Part shown: positions 35,388 through 44,100 of the stretch, one piece after another
How the letters are laid out: each line of letters starts with the position of its first letter
How positions within the stretch are numbered: position 1 is the stretch's first letter
From: Methylobacter sp.
Lineage (GTDB): Bacteria; Pseudomonadota; Gammaproteobacteria; Methylococcales; Methylomonadaceae
Length of the DNA stretch: 64,000 bases
Direction of reading: 5' to 3'
Assembly: GCA_030653985.1 (NCBI GenBank)
Contig: JAURYJ010000075.1
Span: 1 to 64,000 of the forward strand
Program-made: the position numbers and the translations under genes
The notes under the pieces: model-generated
What the model saw: only the letters and a program-made list of their open reading frames with translations
Told to the model about the DNA's origin: nothing
The model's database searches: none

Positions 35388-36553
35388 GGTTTCACCCCTT
35401 CTGTTTGTCCTGATAGCGAGATGCGTTCTGGATTCACCTTAATACCCGGCTTAAGCTTTTGGATACCTTCGATAACCGCCCATTCTTCAGACGTCAACCC
35501 TTCGATGATCACGCGGGACTCGCCGATATGAGCGCCGAGTACCACCTTGCGATATTCCACCTGATTTTCCTGATTCACTACCCAGATGAAGCGTTGCGCC
35601 AGATCCGTGCCAATAGCCCGATCAGGAAGCAAAATAGCGCGGTACGGAGCGCTCGCACGAACCCGCAGCCGGGCAAAAAAACCGGGACTTAACAATTCGT
35701 CCGGGTTGGCGAATACGCCTCGCAATGAAAGTGTGCCGGTAGCCGTATCTGCACGCGGCGATATATAATCGAGATGACCTTGGTGAGGAAAGCTAGGTTC
35801 ATCGGCTACAGCCAACTCCACCGGCGTCTGTTCATCGCCTAGATTACCTTGACCGCTTTTCTTGGCCTGACGCCGGTATTTCAGTACCGAGCGTTCGTCC
35901 GCATCCACGTAAACATAGACGGGATCGGTAGAGACGATGAAAGTCAACAAGGTTGCATCGCCTCCGCCACCGTTAACCAAATTGCCGGCAGTGATTAATT
36001 CGCGACCGATCCGGCCGCTTATCGGGGAGCGTACCTGAGTAAACTCCAGGTTCAAACGTGCCGTGTAAACACTGGCTTTTGCAGACTGAACGGCTGCACC
36101 GGTTTCTTGCAGGCCCTTGCTCCGGGCATCATGTTCTTCTTCGGAGATGGCTTTGACGCGAAACAAACGCTCGGCGCGCGACAGGTCATTTTTTGCCAAT
36201 TCGTGCTTGGACTTGGCGCGTTGCAGTTCAGCTTCGGCATAGTTCAATTGAGCGGTGAACGGTTTCGGATCGATCTGGAACAAAAGATCGTCCTGATTGA
36301 CCCTGTCTCCTGCCTTGAAGTTGACTTTATCCAGATAGCCGCTGACCCGGGCGCGTACGTCTACTGAATTAACCGCTTCGATGCGGCCCGTGTATTCATC
36401 CCACTCGGTGACATCTTGCGACAGAGCTTGAGCGATTTTGACCTTGGGTAACTGCCCTTGCCTTGGCTGTGAACCCGAATCATCAGGGTTTCCGCATCCG
36501 ACCATAACCATCAGAATGACAGTGGCTAACAGGCCATTTCGTGTGCGTTGCAT
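35384..36553 (-). CDS. RND efflux periplasmic adaptor (membrane fusion protein)
   Basis: About 389 residues if started at ATG 36553, chosen because AAAAGGAT lies just before it and a lipoprotein signal begins there (MQRTRNGLLATVILMVMVGC, lipobox VMVGC). The frame is open up to 36589. The body has the lipoyl/barrel-sandwich halves (YTGRIEAVNSVDVRARVSGY and LNLEFTQVRSPISGRIGREL) around an alpha-hairpin, and a beta-barrel domain. It links the pump to the outer-membrane channel and is the first gene of the operon. Confidence 0.92.
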   Translation of the reverse strand: MQRTRNGLLATVILMVMVGCGNPDDSGSQPRQGQLPKVKIAQALSQDVTEWDEYTGRIEAVNSVDVRARVSGYLDKVNFKAGDRVNQDDLLFQIDPKPFTAQLNYAEAELQRAKSKHELAKNDLSRAERLFRVKAISEEEHDARSKGLQETGAAVQSAKASVYTARLNLEFTQVRSPISGRIGRELITAGNLVNGGGGDATLLTFIVSTDPVYVYVDADERSVLKYRRQAKKSGQGNLGDEQTPVELAVADEPSFPHQGHLDYISPRADTATGTLSLRGVFANPDELLSPGFFARLRVRASAPYRAILLPDRAIGTDLAQRFIWVVNQENQVEYRKVVLGAHIGESRVIIEGLTSEEWAVIEGIQKLKPGIKVNPERISLSGQTEGVKP

Positions 36554-36579
36554 GACTATCCTTTTAATAAAAACAAAAC

Positions 36580-36632
36580 GGTAAGACATATTACCATTTA
36601 ATTTAAGGTATGCTTTATAATTTAAATACCTT
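36580..36632. promoter_or_regulatory. candidate operator and promoter of the tetR/efflux divergent pair
   Basis: Two dyads lie between the divergent starts: GGTAAGACATATTACC (36580-36595) and AAGGTAT (36605-36611) against ATACCTT (36626-36632). A good -10 box TATAAT is at 36616-36621, inside the second dyad and oriented towards the TetR gene. The layout suits autoregulation plus repression of the efflux operon. The binding site is inferred from symmetry only. Confidence 0.45.
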
Positions 36633-36651
36633 CATTTCGTGAGCATTACCT

Positions 36652-37296
36652 ATGATTAAATGCGGACGACCTCGCAAAGGCGAAGAACTGATAAGTCGAG
36701 ATCGGTTACTGGACACCGCCTTCAGCCTGTTTCTTGAATTCGGCTACGGTAACCTCAGTCTGGAAACTATCGCTCGAGATGCGCGCGTGTCAATGCGCAC
36801 TATTTACAGCCAGTTCGGCGGTAAAGCCGGACTATTCGGCGCGGTGATCAGACGCTGCAGCGACGAAATCGTCACCGACCTTTCTGACGAGTACGTCGTG
36901 GAGCGCTCGCCAAAAGAAGCATTAAGCGCATTTGCCAAACAGTTTCTATACCGTATAACCAGACCGGATATAGTGCGCATACGCGCCATACTGATTGGCG
37001 AGTCGTTACGCTTCCCCGATATTGCCACTCAATTCTATGAGCAAGGGCCACAGCGCACCCTTGATGTTCTCACGCAGTTTTTCTCCAGGCAGCAGCAAAC
37101 AGGCTATTTTGCCGCAATGGACCCGCATTTTCTCGCCGACCAATTCCTGAGCGCATTACGTAGCGAACGCTTTCAAAAACTGCAACTCGGTTTGGAACCA
37201 ACGCCCGACGAAGCGGAAATCGATGCCTGGGTGCAACAAACCACTGACTTGTTTCTGCGCGGCAGCTTGAATACCAAAGACATCGTGGTTGAATAG
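36652..37296 (+). CDS. TetR/AcrR family transcriptional regulator
   Basis: A 214-residue repressor. The N-terminal helix-turn-helix (about 15-62) reads LLDTAFSLFLEFGYGNLSLE, then TIARDARVSMRTIYSQFGGK, typical of TetR. The C-terminal ligand/dimerisation domain resembles the AcrR C-terminal type (FAKQFLYRITRPDIVRIRAI). It is divergent from the RND operon, with a 98-base intergenic region that holds symmetric candidate operators, so it most likely represses the pump until an inducer binds. The inducer is unknown. Confidence 0.9.
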   Translation: MIKCGRPRKGEELISRDRLLDTAFSLFLEFGYGNLSLETIARDARVSMRTIYSQFGGKAGLFGAVIRRCSDEIVTDLSDEYVVERSPKEALSAFAKQFLYRITRPDIVRIRAILIGESLRFPDIATQFYEQGPQRTLDVLTQFFSRQQQTGYFAAMDPHFLADQFLSALRSERFQKLQLGLEPTPDEAEIDAWVQQTTDLFLRGSLNTKDIVVE

Positions 37297-37396
37297 ACCG
37301 GATGCTAAAAATATGTTTCCAAGCCAGGGTTTTTGTCATCAGGCTGAAGCCAAACCCCGACAATCCTGTCATAAAAAACAATAAGATTGACACCAC

Positions 37397-39478
37397 ATGA
37401 CCGTAAAAACGCCCGCTCAAATCAGCTTTCAACAAGGCAAACAACAACGCCAACAAGGCAATCTTGCCGCCTCTATCGACTGTTTCCGCGAAACTATCCG
37501 CCTGCAAGCTGATTTTGTCCCGGCTTACAACAACCTCGCCAATGCCTTGCAGGCTGACGGCCAAATTGAGCCAGCCATTGCGCTTTATCAGCAAGCGTTG
37601 CTGTTAGCGCCGGACATGGCGGTTTTGCATTGCAATCTGGCCAGCCTTTGGCAACTTCAAGGCGAACATCAACGCGCTATCAGCGTTTATCAACAAGCCA
37701 TCGCCCTGAAACCCGATTTTTTTCTGGCATACCATAATCTGGGCAAAGCCTTGGCTGCTGAAGGTGATTTTACCCAAGCGCTAACGGCCTATCAACAGGC
37801 CATAGACTTACAACCCGCTACGCCGGAGCTTCAGTTCGAATGCGGCAACCTGTATCAGCGCTATGGTTTCATCCAAGAAGCGATTGCCTGCTACAAGGCC
37901 GAGATTCGCAACCAACCTCAATCGGCAGCCGCTTACAACAGCCTGGGCGCTGCTTTGCAACAGTGGGGCGAACTGAAATTGTCCGAGGCCGCTTACCGTC
38001 GGGCCTTGACTTTGCAGGCCGATTTCGATCTGCCGCATTTTAATCTGGGGCAACTACTGGAAGCCTCCAAACAAATGGAAGCGGCGCAAAGCCATTTTGA
38101 ACAGGCGCTCGCCTTACGTCCTGACAACCTCAGAGTGTTATACCATCTCAATGCCATCCGGCAAAAACAGGCCGATTGGGAGGATTACGACGACCGCGTC
38201 GCCGAATTAAGCGCCCGTACCGAAGCTTATCTGCAACACGATAATGCCGACGCCTTACCGGCGATGATGACCTTGGCTTTTCCCTTGTCGATGCCGTTAC
38301 GCACAGCCGTCGCCGAACAACTGGCCCGTCATCACGCCAAAGCGGCAGCGGCTTTACCCGAACCTTTTTCCGTACCGGTCGAGCTTAACCCGTCGCGTTT
38401 GCGCATCGGCTACGTGTCGCCCGACTTTCGTACCCATGCAGTAGGTATGCTGGTTTATGCGATGTTTCAGCAGCATCGGCGCCCCGATTTTGAGATTTTC
38501 GCTTACAGTCTGGTGCCGATCATTGACGAATGCACCGAAACCATCCGCCAAGGCTGCGACCATTTTATCGACGTTTCCTGCCAAGCGCCGCTGACCATTG
38601 CCCAGCGCATTCATGCCGACGGCATTCACATCCTGATCGATTTGGCGGGCTACACCGCCCATTCCTGCACCGACGTGTTTGCCTGTAAACCGGCGCCGGT
38701 GCAAATGCAGTTTTTGGGTTATCCGGGCACGATGGGCGCGGATTTTACCCCCTACATCATCGCCGATGCCCAGCTAATCCCCGAACATTTAGCCCAGCAT
38801 TACACTGAAGAAATCATCTATTTACCGCGCGCCTGGGTGGCGTCACCTATGCCGATAGCCACTTTAATCATGCGTCGTCGCGATTTTGGCCTGCCCGAAA
38901 ACGCCACCGTATTTTGTTGTTTTAACGGCACCTACAAAATCACCCCCGATGTGTTTGCCCTGTGGCTGCGGGTTTTGCAGCACGTCCCCGGCAGCGTGTT
39001 ATGGCTAAGCGATAGCGGCGACACCGTTAATAACCGTTTCCGCCAATACGCCATTAACGCTGAAATAAATCCTGACCGGCTGGTGTTTGCCGCGAACATC
39101 CCTCATGCCGAATACCTGGCCCGTTATCGCCTGGCCGACTTGTTTTTAGATACTTTGGTCTACAACGCCGGAGCCACTGCCGCCGGGGCATTATGGACGG
39201 GATTGCCGGTATTGACCTGTCCCGGCGAAAGCTATGCCGCCCGTATGGGTGCCAGCCTGTGCCACGCCGTCGGTTTGCCCGAATTGGTCTGCGCTTCAGC
39301 ATTAGCCTATGAACAATTGGCGATAGAACTGGGCAATCATCCCGAACACATGGCCCAACTCAAAGCCAAACTTGCCGAATTGCTGACCGATTCGCCACTA
39401 TTTCAGCCGCAAACCTTTGTCTTGGAATTAGAACAGGCGCTGCGCAAGGTCTGGCAAAAATACCGAGAGAGCCGGTAG
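37397..39478 (+). CDS. TPR protein with O-GlcNAc transferase (GT41, SPINDLY-like) domain
   Basis: A 693-residue cytosolic glycosyltransferase. About seven 34-residue TPRs span 1-265. The GT41 catalytic part follows from about 330: RIGYVSPDFRTHAVG (base-like His), FLGYPGTMGADF, FNGTYKITPDVF (UDP-contacting Lys) and LPVLTCPGESYAARMG. In human OGT the loop HTTGMD carries His920 and Asp925, which hold UDP; here it reads GATAAG (residues 592-597), so both are Gly. Activity is therefore doubtful. The last codons and stop lie within a palindromic repeat. It is followed by the TIGR03032 gene and a large FG-GAP/RTX protein that is a plausible substrate. Confidence 0.88.
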   Translation: MTVKTPAQISFQQGKQQRQQGNLAASIDCFRETIRLQADFVPAYNNLANALQADGQIEPAIALYQQALLLAPDMAVLHCNLASLWQLQGEHQRAISVYQQAIALKPDFFLAYHNLGKALAAEGDFTQALTAYQQAIDLQPATPELQFECGNLYQRYGFIQEAIACYKAEIRNQPQSAAAYNSLGAALQQWGELKLSEAAYRRALTLQADFDLPHFNLGQLLEASKQMEAAQSHFEQALALRPDNLRVLYHLNAIRQKQADWEDYDDRVAELSARTEAYLQHDNADALPAMMTLAFPLSMPLRTAVAEQLARHHAKAAAALPEPFSVPVELNPSRLRIGYVSPDFRTHAVGMLVYAMFQQHRRPDFEIFAYSLVPIIDECTETIRQGCDHFIDVSCQAPLTIAQRIHADGIHILIDLAGYTAHSCTDVFACKPAPVQMQFLGYPGTMGADFTPYIIADAQLIPEHLAQHYTEEIIYLPRAWVASPMPIATLIMRRRDFGLPENATVFCCFNGTYKITPDVFALWLRVLQHVPGSVLWLSDSGDTVNNRFRQYAINAEINPDRLVFAANIPHAEYLARYRLADLFLDTLVYNAGATAAGALWTGLPVLTCPGESYAARMGASLCHAVGLPELVCASALAYEQLAIELGNHPEHMAQLKAKLAELLTDSPLFQPQTFVLELEQALRKVWQKYRESR

Positions 39479-39564
39479 GAGCGGGCCATGCCCGCGATGA
39501 AGACGCTACAACCCTGCAATCGCTGCCCAAATGTCGCGGGCATAGCCCGCTCCTACGGTCTCTT
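39466..39564. repeat. 99-bp inverted repeat covering the stop of the O-GlcNAc transferase gene
   Basis: The left arm (39466-39497) contains GTAGGAGCGGGC and ATGCCCGCGA; the right arm (39533-39564) contains TCGCGGGCATAGCCCGCTCC and TACGGTCTC. They are complementary over about 30 bases with few mismatches. The left arm begins within the coding sequence: the TAG stop is the TAG of GTAGGAGCGGGC. The right arm ends 56 bases before the next ATG. Confidence 0.85.
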
Positions 39565-39620
39565 GGAATACCGCGCAATAGCGCACGGTAGAACCCTAAA
39601 CAATAACTATAAAAAAAACC

Positions 39621-41087
39621 ATGACCCAACAACACCCAACAACCGACATACAAAGCTCGGACGGCCTGTGGCAATGGCTGCAACACCAGCGCCTCAGCCT
39701 GGCCTTTACTACCTACCAGACCAACCGCTTATTTTTAGTCGGCTGCAAAGCCGATGGTCGCATCGCCGTCAATGAACGGCTGTTCGATAAACCAATGGGC
39801 CTATACGCCGACCGCGACCGCCTGATCATGAGCACCCGCTATGCGATTTGGCAACTGGAAAACCGGCTTGCCGAAAACGAAACCCATTTGGGCTGCGATA
39901 GGCTTTACGTGCCCAGCCTGTCGTACACCACCGGCGATTTGAACGTGCATGATGTGGTGGTCGACAAAAACAACGAGCTGCTGTTCATCAACACCGATTT
40001 CAGCTGCCTGGCCAAATTGCGCCCCGGCTACAGTTTCGAACCGGTCTGGCAGCCGCCGTTTATCAGCAAACTAAAAGCCGAAGACCGTTGCCACCTCAAC
40101 GGCCTCGCCCTACGCGGCGGCGAACCGACCTACGTCACCGCCTGCAGCGCTACCGACGACCCCGCCGGTTGGCGCAATCATCGCGTCGATGGCGGCATCG
40201 TCATGCACATCCCCAGCAATGACATCATCGCCACCGGCTTATCAATGCCGCATTCGCCGCGCTGGTATCGGGGCAAACTCTGGCTGCTCAACTCAGGTTC
40301 AGGCGAATTGGGTTGGCTCGACGGCGACCAGTTCACCCCGGTAACGTTCTGCCCCGGCTTTGTTCGCGGCTTGGCTTTTGTCGGCGATTACGCCCTGGTC
40401 GGCCTGTCGAAATTGCGCTCCAAGACCTTTGGCGGCCTGGCCCTGCAGCAGCGCCTCGCCGAGACCGGACAAAGCTCGCAATGCGGCCTGCTGATTATCG
40501 ACATCAATACCGGCGCTATCGTACACAGCTTACACATCGATGGCGCGGTCGAAGAATTGTTCGATGTGGTGGTCTTGCCCAAGGTGCAACTGCCCAGAGT
40601 CTTGGGTTTTCAGGACGATGACATCGACCGCCTGATCAGCTTTCCCGGTTCCGGCGGCCTGATCACCACCAAGCCAACGGTCAAACGTCCCGGTATCGGC
40701 AAACCGGTACAAACCGCAGGTTTGCCGCGCTCCTCGCCATTGGCTAATGTCAGCGAAGCCCCGGTTAAATTTCAACAGGTTTATCACCTGACCTCCGACA
40801 ACCTTGCGCCTTATGACGCCATGACCTACCCCAGCTTGCAAAAACGCTGGCAAACCCAACCGCAACGGGGCGAATTACTGGCAGTGTCGGCCTCGGTCGA
40901 TGGCGAAATGGTTGGCTTTGCGGTTGCCGAGCAATTTATCCAAGACGATGCCACCCCGGCCAGCGAATTATTATCGTTGTTCGTTATTCCCGCTTACCGT
41001 GATCAAGGCATCGCTACCGCCTTGGTTAAACACTTACAACCCTTGCTGGTTCAGCCGTTGGCCGTAACAGCATTCCCATCGATTTAA
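39621..41087 (+). CDS. TIGR03032 family protein fused to a partial GNAT domain
   Basis: A 488-residue protein. Residues about 12-345 match the TIGR03032 (DUF4915-like) beta-propeller family: SDGLWQWLQHQRLSLAFTTY at the start, then HLNGLALRGGEPTYVTA, MPHSPRWYRGKLWLLNSGSG and FVRGLAFVGDYALVGLSKLR. Residues about 385-488 resemble a GNAT acetyltransferase (SLFVIPAYRDQGIATALVKH, acetyl-CoA loop) but end early, so that domain may be incomplete. TIGR03032 proteins are often found beside TPR proteins and large calcium-binding repeat proteins. No function is established. Downstream, 14 bases separate it from the FG-GAP/RTX gene. Confidence 0.75.
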   Translation: MTQQHPTTDIQSSDGLWQWLQHQRLSLAFTTYQTNRLFLVGCKADGRIAVNERLFDKPMGLYADRDRLIMSTRYAIWQLENRLAENETHLGCDRLYVPSLSYTTGDLNVHDVVVDKNNELLFINTDFSCLAKLRPGYSFEPVWQPPFISKLKAEDRCHLNGLALRGGEPTYVTACSATDDPAGWRNHRVDGGIVMHIPSNDIIATGLSMPHSPRWYRGKLWLLNSGSGELGWLDGDQFTPVTFCPGFVRGLAFVGDYALVGLSKLRSKTFGGLALQQRLAETGQSSQCGLLIIDINTGAIVHSLHIDGAVEELFDVVVLPKVQLPRVLGFQDDDIDRLISFPGSGGLITTKPTVKRPGIGKPVQTAGLPRSSPLANVSEAPVKFQQVYHLTSDNLAPYDAMTYPSLQKRWQTQPQRGELLAVSASVDGEMVGFAVAEQFIQDDATPASELLSLFVIPAYRDQGIATALVKHLQPLLVQPLAVTAFPSI

Positions 41088-41101
41088 TCAGGATAATTAT
41101 C

Positions 41102-44100
41102 ATGGCTGATCCAATTTTTAATTTTCAATCCAGCAACCCCTTTGGCTTAAGCAATGTCGGTGCCTATGCCAGCCCGACCTTCGTCGATATCGACGGCGAC
41201 GGCGATCTCGATGCTTTTGTGGGGAATAGTGTTGGTAATATACTGTTCTTTGAAAACACCGGCAGCGCCAGCAGTGCGGCCTTTGCTTCGCGCATCACCA
41301 ACCCCTTTGGCTTAAGCGCTGTGGGCAGTAATGCCAGCCCCACCTTCGTCGATATCGATGGCGATGGCGATCTCGATGCTTTTGTGGGGAATACTGCTGG
41401 CGAGATATGGTTCTTCCGCAACACGCCCCATTCAAGCGCTCCCAACACCCCCGTGTTTTCGCTCGAAGCGACCAACCCCTTTGGCTTAAGCAATGTGGGC
41501 AATTTTGCAGCACCCACCTTCGTCGATATCGATGGCGATGGCGATTTGGATGCTTTTGTCGGGAATCGTGCTGGCGAGATATGCTTCTTCCGCAACACGC
41601 CCCATTCAAGCGCTCCCAACACCCCCGTGTTTTCGCTCGAAGCGACCAACCCCTTTGGCTTAAGCGATGTGAAATGGAATGCCAGCCCCACCTTCGTCGA
41701 TATCGATGGCGATGGCAATTTGGATGCTTTTGTGGTGAATAATTTTGGCGAGATACGGTTCTTCCGCAACACGCCCCATTCAAGCGCTCCCAACACCCCC
41801 GTGTTTTCGCTCGAAACAACCAACCTCTTTGGCTTAAGCGATGTGGGCAGTAATGCCAGCCCCACCTTCGTCGATATCGATGGCGATGGCGATTTGGATG
41901 CTTTTGTGGGGAATATGCATGGCAACACGCTGTTCTTTCTTAATGAGCCTCCTCCCGGGGTAAATATAGCCCAAACGGGCGGCAGCACCGCCGTCACCGA
42001 AGGCGGCGCAACCGACACTTACACCCTGGTGTTGAATGCGGCGCCGACCGCTGAGGTGACCATTACCCTGGATAACACCAACAAACAAGTCACCAGCGAT
42101 GTCGCTACATTGACTTTCACCACCGCCAACTGGAACGTGGCGCAAACCGTCACCGTCACCGCCGTTAATGACAGCGTCGGCGAAGGCAAACACAGCGGCG
42201 TCATCAAACACACCGTCACCAGTACCGGTTCAAATTACGACAACCTTGCCATTGGCAATGTCATCGTCGCCATCACCGATAATGACCTGCCGGTCGGCAA
42301 TCCGACTTTTAACACCCCCAGCACCAACCCCTTTGGCTTAAGCAAGGTGGGCACGTACGCCAGCCCCACCTTGGTCGATATCGACGGCGACGGCGATCTC
42401 GATGCCTTCGTGGGTAATAGAGCTGGCGATATACTGTTTTTTGAAAATACCGGCAGCGCCAGCAGTCCGGTCTTTGCAGCGCCCAGCACCAACCCCTTTG
42501 GCTTAAGCAATGGGGGTTGGAGTGCCAGCCCGACCTTCGTCGATATCGACGGCGATGGCGATCTCGATGCCTTCGTAGGGAATTGGAATGGCGACATACT
42601 GTTTTTTGAAAATACCGGCAACGCCAGCAGCGCGGCCTTTGCAGCTCCAGTCACCAATGACCCGTTTGGCTTAAGCACTGTGGGCAATTCTGCCGCACCC
42701 ACACCCACCTTCGTCGATATCGACGGCGACGGCGATTTGGATGCTTTTGTGGGGAATGGTTCTGGCGACACGCTGTTTTTTGAAAATACCGGCAACGCCA
42801 GCAGCGCGGCCTTTACTTTCATTTCCAGCAACCCCTTTGGCTTAAGCAAGGTGGAATGGAATGCCAGCCCCACCTTCGTCGATATCGATGGCGATGGCGA
42901 TTTGGATGCCTTCGTGGGGAATATGACGGGCAATACCTGGTTTTTTGAAAACACCGGCAGCGCCAGCGGCCCGGCCTTTGCATACCCGGTCAGCAGCAAC
43001 CCCTTTGGCTTAAGCAAGGTGGACAACTATGCCGCACCCACCTTTGTCGATATCGACGGCGATGGCGATTTGGATGCTTTTGTCGGGAATGGTGCTGGCG
43101 ATATACTGTTTTTTCTTAATGACAATACGCCGCCGGTCTTTGCCAGCGCGACCGTCAATGGCAATACCCTAGTAATGTCCTACACCGAAGCCACCACGCT
43201 GGATGCGGTTAATATTCCATTTCCCGGCGCTTTTGTCGTATTGGTGGGCGCTACTGCGAATACGGTCACTGCCGTGGTCGTGAACGCCGTTAATAAGACC
43301 GTGACGTTAACGCTGGCTTCGGCGGTCGCTAATGGCAATACAGTCACAGTGGCCTATAACGACCCCACCGTGAATAACGATGTCAACGCCATTCAGGATG
43401 CGGGGGGCACTGATGCCGCAACGTTGACGGCAACGCTGGTGACTAATGATACCCCTGCCCCTACGCCAGGACCCTCGCCTGCACCCTCGCCCTCGCCAGT
43501 ACCCGCACCCGTACCAACCACAGAAAAATTGGACGGCGTAGTCGTTACACGCACCACGGCAACGGCGACGGCAACAGTCACTCATCCGGTAACCGGCAAG
43601 GAGCAAATCATCACCACGGAGGTGGCCACTACCACGATTCCCATCATCCACGATACCCGGACGGACACAAACAACGCCACGCCTCAAGCCGATATTCCGC
43701 TGGTGCGTGACCGCAGCGGCGACACCATCTTGCAAGCCAGTCTGCCGGTCGGCGTGGGTCTGACATCCGAGGCTATCAGCGGCGGTGATAATCTGACTTT
43801 ACGCGAGTTACTGATGGTCGCATCCGGGCCGCGCACCGATGCATCCAGTTTCATAGATATTCTCGGCCAGGGAATCGACAGCTACGTGACCGGCGTAGCT
43901 GACGAAACCCAGGTTACTGTACGTACCCTCACCTTCCAGACCGACCCCGGCGCATCGGATCAAATCGCCGCACCCAATGCGCCGCCTATCGCGATCAACG
44001 GTGAGCAAAACCATCCCGACCATCAGAAGGCGTTGATCATTGATGTGCGCAATCTGCCGCATGGCTCGGTGCTGCAATTGAATAACGTGGAATTCGCCAT

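Noticed and set aside
41164-43026. Long open frames on the minus strand opposite the FG-GAP gene
   Set aside because: They mirror the coding repeats of the plus strand, have repetitive Ser/Pro/Lys composition and no ribosome sites; the plus-strand protein has clear domains.
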